NCBI GenBank assembly: GCA_025594325.1
Contig: JANHCV010000009.1
Location: 1-64,000 of the forward strand
DNA from: Blastocladiella emersonii ATCC 22665
Taxonomy: Eukaryota; Blastocladiomycota; Blastocladiomycetes; Blastocladiales; Blastocladiaceae
Reading direction: 5' to 3'
Length of the DNA: 64,000 nt
Shown: positions 53,349-61,307 of the stretch, in pieces
Numbering within the stretch: position 1 is the stretch's first letter
Layout of the letters: every line of letters starts with the position of its first letter
Made by a program: the position numbers and the translations under genes
Notes under the pieces: generated by a model
What the model was told of the DNA's origin: nothing
Database searches by the model: none
The model's input: the letters and a program-made list of their open reading frames with translations, nothing else

Positions 53349-56300
53349 TCACGCCACCAAGCTCGTTGCCGCCTCCGTGGGTGCTGCGTGGGCGACGTCG
53401 AGGACGACGGCCAGCTGCCCGGCGGTCGTCCAGTGCGGGCGCTCCTGGTACTTGACGTCGACGGCGACCCCGCGCGCCTCGGCGCCGCCGGCGCCCGTCC
53501 CGCGCCCGTGGCCCGCCGCGTCGAGCAGGTCGGCGAGGTCGATCCCACACGCGCGCCGCACGTACGGCACGCGGTGCGGGTGCGCCACGTACCCGATCAG
53601 CGCGCGGAGCCGCGCCACCTCGGCCGCAGTGCGCGCCGCCGAGAAGGTGACCGATACGTGGCGGACGTGGTCGTAGTGCGGGAGGAGCGGCGCGGAGTCG
53701 GCGGCGGCAGCGGCAGGGGCAGCGAGGATGGGCATCGGGGCAACGGTGCCCTGCGGGACCGACGCAAGCAGCGTCAGGACGGCGGCGGCGCGCGGCCCGT
53801 CGCGCGGTCGGCCGCGGACGACCAGCGTGTTGAGCCCGGGGAACGCGCCGGCGCGGACGAGCCCGACGGCCTCCTCGGGGACCACCTCGAACACGGTGAG
53901 CGTGGTGACGCGCGGGAGCGCGACCACGGGGACCGTCTTGCCGGGGAACCCGCCGAGGTGCATGTCGGCGAGCGACGGCGACGCCGCCAGCGCCGACAGC
54001 AGCGACGTCCACGACGTGCGCGACAGGGGCTGCGGGCACAGCAGCGTCAGCGACCGCGTAGCGCCAATCACCTCGCGGTACTCGTCGCCGTCGCCGTCGC
54101 GGCCCTGCACGAGGAACTCGAACGACGACAGCGGTCGCGCTAGCTTCGGGTACAGGTACTGCCGCAGCGCCGCGTGGCCCGACGTCAGGAACAGACGCAG
54201 CGTGCGGATCGTCTGCGGCGGCGGCTCCTCGGTCTCGTTCGCGGCGGTGCTGGTTCCAGTCGACAGCAGCGCGGCCTCGTCGGGGTACTCGACCACCTCG
54301 CCGTGCAGCTCGAGGTCCGTGAGCGCGTTGCACCGCTGGATCGCCGCGAGGAGGCCGATCCCGATCTCGCGCGCCGCGACATGGAGCGCCTTGAGCCTTG
54401 GCGCGCGCGCGAGCATGGCGGCGACGGCGCGGTTAGCTGCGCACTGGCACGCCACGGGCTCGCGGAACCGGACCACGAGGTGCGTGACGCTGGCCGACAC
54501 GAGGTACACGACCTGCGGCAAGAACGCCGACGGGTGCGAGGCCACGTCGATGGTCAGATGCGTCAGCGCGCGGTTGCACAGGACGCGCGTCAGGACCACG
54601 CCGAGGTGCGCCATGGACGACGCCGTGAACCGCGTCGATGCGCTGCGCAGCGTCAGCTTCTTGAGCTGCCGCAGGTGCGCCAGCACCGACGCCAGCGAGT
54701 GCGGCAGCGGCTGCACGTCGATCTCGCCCGTCTCGGTCTGCACCGGCGGCAGCACGGCTGCTGAGCCGGGGCCGGGTGGTGGGTGCGGGAACATGAACGC
54801 CGAGTTCGACGGAACCGAGGAAGGCGTCGTGGTCGGGTGCGTCGAGGAAGACACCGACGACGAGGGTCCCGTCGCCGCGTCAGCTGCGAGCACCGCGGAC
54901 CCGCCCATGGGGTTGGCCGAGGTCGGGAGCGTCGGCTGCGCGTACAGCATGGCGCCAGCGCTCAGGGGGCCCGGGGCGGGCGGCGGCGGGACGGCTTCGG
55001 GTCGAGACGTGGCGGAGGCGGCGCGGCCGTAGCGCGGGGAGAGGAGGGTAGGTGGACCGGGTCGTGGGGCAGGCAGTTGTGGAGGTGTCGCGGATGACGA
55101 CGAGGAGGGTCCTGCGGCGGTTGGGTCGGGATGAGGAGGAGCCCGGCTGGCGGGACCGGCCGAGGTAGGCAGCGCGCCGCCGGGTGCGGGCGGGGGAACC
55201 GGCTGGCCGTGCGGGAGCCCGCTTGACGCCCAGTGCGACGGCGAGTCGTTCGAGTCCGACTCGTCGCCGTGGTCGTCGCCGCCGCCGAGATCACCAGGAT
55301 CACCACCGCCACCAGCACCGCATACGACAGCGGCGCGACGGCGATCAGCGCGGCGACGAACGCGCGGGACGAGCTCAGGGGTGCGCTCGCGGATCGGCTC
55401 GGGGAGCGGCGAGCTCGAGGGCGACGAGGCGACCGACACGACGGACGAGGACGCCACGCTCGACGCGTCGCCAGCGAGCGCGTCGGAAGCGAGGTGGGGA
55501 ACTGGGCCGTGCTGCGGGGTGGTGACGAGGACAAATTTGGTATAGTCGGACAGCGCGCGCGTGGTGCCGGCGTCGGAGCCGGCGCCGATCGAGGAGATGG
55601 CGTCGGCGGGTATAGTGTAGAAGGTGCTCGGGACGTGCGACGGGTCCGCGGAAGGCGGGAGTGGTGGTGGCGGCGGCGGCGGCGGGTGCGGGTGCGAGAC
55701 GGCGGGTCCCGGGCCCGCGTCCGAGTCCGAGTCGGAATCGTCGCTGTCCGAGTCGTCCGAGTCGGTCATCGAGTCCGTGTCCGTGTCCGACTCGTCCTCG
55801 TCGGACAGGTCGTCGGGCGCGCGGTGGTCGTGCTGGTTGAGGGCCTCGCACTGGAGGTCGAAGCAGAAGGTGAAGGAGCGGATGACCTGCAGGTGCGAGA
55901 CGCTGGAGAGGAGCGGCGACACGAAGTGGCGGTTGGCGGGGGCCGAGGAGGGCGGTGGTGGCGGCGGGTCGTAGGGGTGCGGGCCGGGTTGGTGGTGACG
56001 ATCGAGGGCAGCGGGAGCAGCAGCAACGGGGAGTGAGCGGGTGCTGCGCTGACGGTGCAGGGCGACGGCCGAGGCGGTGGCGGCGGCGGCGTGGCCGTCG
56101 GCCGAGTGGTGGTGGTCGGGCCCGACGAGATGGGCGAGGCCGAGGGCGGGCGCGTGGGCGAGGGCGGCGTACTCTGGGTCGAGGGCGCGCAGGAGGGTGC
56201 GCGAGGGCGCGTCGGCGCAGGTCCACTTGCCCGACTCGCAGCAGGCCCACATGGTGGTGGCGGCGGCCTGCCACAGGAACGGGTAGCCAGCGGCGAAGAG

Positions 56301-56450
56301 GGCGCGGCAGGTGCGCATGGAGGTGAGGACGGTGGCGAGGGCGTCCTCGGGGGTGCTGGTGGTGCGGACGAGGGCGGCGAAGACGGCCGTGAGCAGCTCG
56401 GGCGGCAGGCGCGGCAGCGGGCTGGCCTGCGAGCGGTTGTGGCAGCACAT
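53349..56450 (-). CDS. F-box protein with acidic/low-complexity middle and LRR-like C-terminal half
   Basis: A single 1,033-aa frame. Residues ~12-60 fit an F-box: LPRLPPELLTAVFAALV, then a cysteine-containing helix and ALFAAGYPFLWQA. The middle carries an Asp/Ser tract (DSDDSDSDDSDSDSD) and long Pro/Ser segments. The C-terminal half (~570-1000) alternates LKKLTLRSAS, LTHLTIDVAS, LKALHVAARE, LTDLELHGEV and VTTLTVFEVV with irregular spacing, as in RNI-type LRR solenoids. F-box proteins couple substrates to SCF ubiquitin ligases through Skp1; this substrate is unknown. A likely 5'-leader intron ends six bases before the ATG. Confidence 0.78.
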   Translation of the reverse strand: MCCHNRSQASPLPRLPPELLTAVFAALVRTTSTPEDALATVLTSMRTCRALFAAGYPFLWQAAATTMWACCESGKWTCADAPSRTLLRALDPEYAALAHAPALGLAHLVGPDHHHSADGHAAAATASAVALHRQRSTRSLPVAAAPAALDRHHQPGPHPYDPPPPPPSSAPANRHFVSPLLSSVSHLQVIRSFTFCFDLQCEALNQHDHRAPDDLSDEDESDTDTDSMTDSDDSDSDDSDSDSDAGPGPAVSHPHPPPPPPPPLPPSADPSHVPSTFYTIPADAISSIGAGSDAGTTRALSDYTKFVLVTTPQHGPVPHLASDALAGDASSVASSSVVSVASSPSSSPLPEPIRERTPELVPRVRRRADRRRAAVVCGAGGGGDPGDLGGGDDHGDESDSNDSPSHWASSGLPHGQPVPPPAPGGALPTSAGPASRAPPHPDPTAAGPSSSSSATPPQLPAPRPGPPTLLSPRYGRAASATSRPEAVPPPPAPGPLSAGAMLYAQPTLPTSANPMGGSAVLAADAATGPSSSVSSSTHPTTTPSSVPSNSAFMFPHPPPGPGSAAVLPPVQTETGEIDVQPLPHSLASVLAHLRQLKKLTLRSASTRFTASSMAHLGVVLTRVLCNRALTHLTIDVASHPSAFLPQVVYLVSASVTHLVVRFREPVACQCAANRAVAAMLARAPRLKALHVAAREIGIGLLAAIQRCNALTDLELHGEVVEYPDEAALLSTGTSTAANETEEPPPQTIRTLRLFLTSGHAALRQYLYPKLARPLSSFEFLVQGRDGDGDEYREVIGATRSLTLLCPQPLSRTSWTSLLSALAASPSLADMHLGGFPGKTVPVVALPRVTTLTVFEVVPEEAVGLVRAGAFPGLNTLVVRGRPRDGPRAAAVLTLLASVPQGTVAPMPILAAPAAAAADSAPLLPHYDHVRHVSVTFSAARTAAEVARLRALIGYVAHPHRVPYVRRACGIDLADLLDAAGHGRGTGAGGAEARGVAVDVKYQERPHWTTAGQLAVVLDVAHAAPTEAATSLVA

Positions 56451-56456
56451 GGTTTT

Positions 56457-56583
56457 CTGTCAAGGGCGATGGGCAGGATGATCCAGGGGTGCGTGGGGAA
56501 GCGGTGAGTGGAATGCGCCACGCGGCGGAAATCGCCGCGTCGCAAATCGAGGGCAGGCGGGGCGCGAATCGAGGCAAGCGTAC
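56457..56583 (-). other. Probable 5'-leader intron of the F-box gene
   Basis: On the minus strand a GCGAG|GTACGC donor (56583) and a TTGACAG acceptor (56457) flank 127 bp. The acceptor lies directly before AAAACCATG, the F-box start. The donor matches the predominant consensus in this window. Confidence 0.45.
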
Positions 56584-56993
56584 CTCGCGGCTCGGCAGGA
56601 TCCGGCGGAGAGTGAACGCGTCGCGTTTCAGAATCGTGCCGCGAGTCAAACGTCGCGGGCTATTCCGGGCCGCGGCGGGCGGGGCGCGAGCAGGGCGGGG
56701 CGGGGGGCGAGGCAGTGAGTGCAAGCAAGTCGGGCGGGACTGGCGCGCGGGTCGGCGGCCGGCGACGCGATCCAGGGCCGCGGGTCGAGACAGGCGGTCG
56801 GTGCAAGGTCCATGCAGGGAGAGGGAGAGAGAGAGGGGACGAGGGTGGGAAGGGGAGCGAGAGCGGGCGGGCGGGCGGCAGGGACCGCGACCGACCGACC
56901 CGAGGCGACCGGGCCAGCGCGCGGCGAGATCCCGGCGCAGCAGCCGCGGCCGCCCTGCTGCGTACGCCCAGCAAATCGGCAACGCGATGGGGT

Positions 56994-57027
56994 GTGGGAT
57001 GTGGGATGTGGGATGTGGGATGTGGGG
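56994..57027. repeat. GTGGGAT 7-bp tandem array
   Basis: Four perfect units plus a partial fifth, G-rich on the plus strand. Confidence 0.9.
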
Positions 57028-57062
57028 TGTGCGGAGGTCGGCGCGGGCGGCGGAGGCGCAGC

Positions 57063-57090
57063 AGCACGCGGCACGCGGCACGCGGCACGC
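57063..57090. repeat. GCACGCG 7-bp tandem array
   Basis: Four perfect units, only 36 bp from the GTGGGAT array and with the same period. Confidence 0.9.
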
Positions 57091-58990
57091 GCGCGTGCGG
57101 GTCGTGTGGTCCGCCCGATGGCCACGGCCGATGCGCGGCGCCCATCGGTGGCCGCGCGCGAAGGTCGCCCGTCGCGTCGCACGCCTCGCGCCTGGCGCCG
57201 CCTTGCGCCGCCCGTCCCTGCCAGCAACCACTTCCGACTTCCGGCCGAGCGGGCGAATGCAACGCGGACGCAGCGGCGAGACGCGACGCAGCGCAACGCT
57301 GCGTGCAAGTCGAGCGGCGGAGGAGCGTGGCAGAGAAGGGCGGCATGGCGGCGGGCCGGGTCAGGGCGAGACCCCCCGTGGCGCAGGCGTCGGCGCCTCG
57401 GACACATGGAGCGGGGCGGACCGGCCGACCGTCGCGGCGCGGCTCGTGCGTCGCCGCCGTCGGGTCGCAGGTCCACTTTCCCGCAACTCAAACGGCCCGG
57501 CCGGCCGGCCCGCGTGTCGGCGGCATCCTTGTTGATGTGGGTCGCGCACGCGCGTGTGCTCGCACGGCAGAGAGGGAATGGGAGGGAGGAGGGGCGAGCG
57601 GGGCGAGCGGGGCGAGACGAGAGGGGCGTACCTCGTCGTCCTGGGCGCCTCGCCGGGGAGGGTGCAGACACGCGCGGCGTCGGGCGAGGTTGGGCCGACC
57701 GATTGCCGGCGACACGGCGAGCGATGACGGCGGGACGGGCAGATGGGCGGCAGGGCCAATCGAGTCCGCGCCGGGAGGGGGTGGGGTGTGCACGCCGGCC
57801 GGGAGGAGGGCGTGAGGCCCGGCGGATGCACGACCGTGGTGGTAGTCGTGATCGCGCTCGTGGTCGCAGCGGGATGGAGGGCGGCCGTCGTGTCCCGTGC
57901 GAGCGAGATGAGGTCGACAGCCGTGTAGACGAGGGCGGATAGGGTTACCGGGCTGCGCGGACGCCAGAGTGTCTATGGCGTGAGCGCGCGGCCCCGGCGG
58001 ACCGTGGTGTTGGAGGAGGCCGTCCGACGGGCGGGACGACGAGCGCGGTGGTCGGGGAGCGTGGTGGGCGGCGAGCGGGAGGAGCGCGTCCGTGCGTGGT
58101 GGTGGAAGCGCGAAGCGTCGAAGCGCGAAGCGTCGAAGGCCGGGATGCCTGGCCGGGTCGCTCGGGCGGCAAACGGCCAGCACGGTGAGCGCGGCGAACA
58201 GCAGAGATGCCGCGAGTGGTCGGCGGCCCGCGACGTCGCAAGTTAGCTGAGCGAGGGGAGAGAAGAGAAAGCGGCGTCCAAGCCGCATTCCGCGGCTGCG
58301 GCCAGCCAGCGGGCACGCATGCACTCCCTCCTCTCCTCTCCCCTCCTCTCTGTCTCTCCCGCTGCACCAACCCCATTCAGCCGCAACGCGCACTTGCACA
58401 TGAATCTGTCCTGCCGCCCCCCAGAGGAGCCGCCCGCCCGCCCGCCATGGCACATGCCGCATGCCTTGCCTCGCCGCTCCCACCCTCCCGCCAGCGTCTC
58501 CCGCCAGCGTCTCCCGCCTGCTGCGAACTGCGGCCGCGTGCAAGAGCAACCGCGCGCTCCTCGTCCCGACTTCCCGATCTGATAAGCCAGGCCTCGGTTG
58601 TGGACGTCTCTCACGCGTGCGAGCGCTCGAGGACAAGCCGATGGATATGTACGAGCGAGTGCGAGACGTGGACATCGCTGTTCGAAGCTTTGTGAGAGTG
58701 TGTGCAGCAGCAGGGTGACCCGACCGCGCCGCGACCATGTTACTCTTGCGCGTGGGCGCGATGCATCGCCAGGGACGCCGCGCTACGCTCCGTCGGTATT
58801 ATATCGTGATTCGCCTCGGGATGGGGCGGGCCAACGCCGCGCGCCGTGCCGGTGACGTAACCTTGGTCGCGCGCGCTCATCCGAGTGGGATGCCCTCGAT
58901 ACCCGCGCGGCCTTTCGATTGCGACGCTGCGGTCCAAGCCGTCCCTTCGCCGGCGCCAGCGTGCGACTCGGTGCAACATTCACCTCACGC

Positions 58991-59486
58991 ATGCCGCCCG
59001 CGTCCCGCCGCATCCTCGGCATCGGCGTCGACCTGCTCGACACGCGCCGCATCGCGCGCCTGCTCGCCGACGCCTCGCCCGCGCGCAGGGACCGCTTCGC
59101 CCGCCGCATCCTGACCCCGCGCGAGCGCGCCGAGCTTGGCCCGACCGACCGGTCCGTCGGGCCCAACGACGTGGCCTTCCTCGCCCTGAGGTGCGTGCGC
59201 TTGTGAGAGCGAGAGAACGCCGTCCCTGAGCCTGACCTGCGGACATAGGTGGGCCGCCAAGGAGGCCGTGTACAAGGCGTGCTACCCGGCCGCGACGCTG
59301 ACGTGGCAGGACGTCGAGGTGCTCAAGCTGGGCGGGACGCGGAAGCCCGTCGTGCGTGTGCTGCGGCCAGCATCACTGGCCGAGGCGCTCGCGAGCGTGC
59401 ACCTGTCCGTGTCACACGACGGGCCCATGCTCGTCGCCATGGTCGTTGCCGAGGAGTGGGTCGCAGAGTCCGAGCCAGAGTCATAA
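58991..59486 (+). CDS. PPT2: AcpS-type holo-acyl-carrier-protein synthase (phosphopantetheinyl transferase)
   Basis: Two exons, 58991-59190 and 59249-59486 (intron 59191-59248, GTGCGT...ATAG), giving 145 aa. It has both AcpS signatures: ILGIGVDLLDTRRI with metal-binding D14, and FLALRWAAKEAVYKA with E72 and K76, the second formed by splicing. It should transfer 4'-phosphopantetheine from CoA to a carrier protein. Small AcpS-type enzymes in fungi typically serve the mitochondrial ACP (yeast Ppt2 role) or, when fused, fatty-acid synthase. This one is stand-alone. The frame is open upstream of 58991 without an ATG, so a mitochondrial presequence from another exon is possible. Same strand as the PQ-loop gene, 208 bp apart. 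Confidence 0.9.
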
Positions 59487-59610
59487 ATGTGTGTATTCAT
59501 TGCGTGCGCGAGCGCCTTGTCCGAGGGGAGGAAGAACGAGACCCGGCTGAACTTGCAGAGAAATCAGGCCGGCAGTTTGTCGCTGTCTCGCACCGCCGTG
59601 ACTCCGCGCG

Positions 59611-59618
59611 TACAAAAG
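59611..59618 (+). promoter_or_regulatory. TATA-like element of the PQ-loop gene
   Basis: TACAAAAG 77 bp before the next ATG, followed by an AC dinucleotide run (about 59659-59672) in the presumed leader. Confidence 0.4.
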
Positions 59619-59694
59619 GGACCCTCACTCCCTCCCTCAAGGACTCGCTGCAACGAACAACACACACACACACTACTCCTACGCATCAACGAAC

Positions 59695-60084
59695 ATGGCG
59701 GGCGCCGCAGCAACCAACGAATCCGACTCGGGCCTGTCGCCCGCGGCCATCGAGGCAGTCGGCTACGCGGGCGGCATCGTGCTCGCCTTCTGCCTGGTGC
59801 CGCAGATCAAGCAGGTGGTGGTGACCAAGTCGGCCGAGGACATTTCGTACTCGTGGACGGTCCTGTACCTGATCGGGCTGGCCGTCACGCTCGCGTACAT
59901 GGTGTTGGTCGGCGCCGTGGCGGGCTACGTGTCGGTGGCGCTCGAGATTGCGCTGCTGCTCGTGCTCATGGCGCTCAAGTACCACTACGATCGGCTCAAG
60001 CGGCAGCAGCGCGCGGCGCTCGGCCATGCGGGCGACGGCGGCCACGGCGACAAGCGCGAGGAGGTCGGGCTGGTCGGCGCGTGA
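59695..60084 (+). CDS. PQ-loop / SemiSWEET-like small membrane protein
   Basis: Single exon, 129 aa. There is one PQ-loop unit of three predicted helices (about 21-35, 54-70 and 77-95), with the signature LVPQIKQVVVTKSAEDISYSW (PQ at 36-37). Most fungal PQ-loop proteins (lysosomal cystinosin/Ypq types) and eukaryotic SWEETs carry two such units. A single-unit chain looks like bacterial SemiSWEETs, which work as dimers moving sugars. Substrate and membrane are unknown. The C-terminal tail is basic then acidic and cytosolic in character. Converges on ARPC5 with only 69 bp between stops. Confidence 0.85.
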   Translation: MAGAAATNESDSGLSPAAIEAVGYAGGIVLAFCLVPQIKQVVVTKSAEDISYSWTVLYLIGLAVTLAYMVLVGAVAGYVSVALEIALLLVLMALKYHYDRLKRQQRAALGHAGDGGHGDKREEVGLVGA

Positions 60085-60153
60085 GCGCAGGACAGAAGAG
60101 AGAATGTACTTGTATATATAACCACTTGAACCAATCTTGCCGCGAGCGAGCGC

Positions 60154-60698
60154 TTAGATGACGCGGCGGTCGGCGAGCACTCGCACGATGCTGCCGACGC
60201 CGGCCACCTCGACGAGCTTCTCGTGCCAGGCGAGCAGCGAGGTGCAGTTGTAGTCGGCGGGCGAGGCCATGCCGCGAAACACGTACTTGAGCAGCAGATC
60301 GTGGTCGGCCGGCGACAGGCCCGCGACGAGCGCGGCAATGTCCGTGGACCGCGCCGAGGCCAGCACGTTGGCCACGGTCTTGGTGCTCAGGTCCTTGGCG
60401 TGCGCGAGCTCGGCATGCGACGGCGCGCCGTACGGCTGCACGCCGTCGAGGCCGCGGCGCAGCGCGCCCGCGAGGTCGCCGCTACGGTAGTCCAGCAGGG
60501 GGTCAGAGGGCGGGGGTCCGTCGGTTACGCGTTGAAAGCAGGCGCATACCGCGCGAGGAGGCCAGCCACGTCGGCGGCGCGGGCCTCGGCGTCGGCCTGG
60601 ATGGCGGCGGCGTCGACGCCGGCGGTGGCCGAGGCGAGCTCGTCAAAGTCCTCGTCGTCGAGGCCGAGCGAGTCGACGTCAAGCTTGCGGTGCGACAT
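60154..60698 (-). CDS. ARC15: Arp2/3 complex subunit 5 (ARPC5, p16)
   Basis: Two exons, 60698-60529 and 60481-60154, with a 47-bp intron (60482-60528, GTAACC...GTAG), the shortest in the window, giving 165 aa. The N-terminus MSHRKLDVDSLGLDDEDF matches the family's basic-then-acidic start. The C-terminal block has LSPADHDLLLKYVFRGM, LLAWHEKLVEVAGVGSIVRV and LADRRVI, closely following the ARPC5 C-terminus. It helps assemble the Arp2/3 complex that nucleates branched actin at endocytic patches. Divergent from the NmrA-like gene. Confidence 0.93.
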
Positions 60699-61307
60699 GG
60701 TGTTGATGCGTAGCAGTAGCGATTGCAGCGAGTGGGTTGCGGGCGATCGCTGGGGCGGGAGAGGGAGCGGAGGAGGAGAGCGACGCGTGGGTGGGCAGAG
60801 TGGCGCACCCGCGAGGAGAAACGAGATCGCCGCCGCGCGCGCGCGTCAGCTGCGATCCACGTGCGCCTGAGGCCCACGCGTTCGCGTTGGCGCACGCGCG
60901 CTCGGCCGTCCGCGTTGGTCGTTGGTCGTTGGTCGGCCGGTGCGCTTTTTGGACCCACCGAGCGCACGCACCCGCTTGGAATGACCGCCAGTTCAGGCAG
61001 GACGACCACCATGCATCGCTTGGGAGCCGCGCGCCGCTGTCGCGCCCGCCCGCTGGCCGGCCGGTCGGCTTGCCGTGGGGAGCGCGGCGCCGCGTGGCCG
61101 AGACACACGCACGGGACCGGCGGGAGCAGGAGCGACGCTGCGCACGGCTCGACCCTACATAAGCGCGAGACCGCCGCCGGCCGCCCCGCGCTCCCTCTTG
61201 CTCGCCCCGGTCTCTGCCCTCGCTCCCTCCCGCCGCGTCCCTGATCCGCCTCGATACCCGCCCGAGACCGCCCCGACCACCACCGCCACCACCCGCCAGC
61301 ACCCACC
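60699..61307. promoter_or_regulatory. Divergent promoter region between ARPC5 and the NmrA-like gene
   Basis: 609 bp without a gene. TACATAAG at 61156-61163 is a possible TATA element for the plus-strand gene, about 150 bp from its ATG. Confidence 0.4.

Larger units (their letters stand above)
56584..58990. other. Gene-poor 2.4 kb with short tandem arrays
   Basis: No supportable gene. Overlapping arginine/proline-rich ORFs occur on both strands. A minus-strand frame (58738-57488) has one hydrophobic stretch and a GTACGC donor near 57630, but no start context or domain. A TATTATAT near 58797 may serve the downstream AcpS gene. Two 7-bp arrays are listed separately. Confidence 0.4.

Noticed and set aside
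57488..58738. 416-codon minus-strand ORF upstream of the F-box gene
   Set aside because: His/Arg/Pro-rich, no conserved segment; one hydrophobic stretch and a GTACGC donor were not enough to support a gene.
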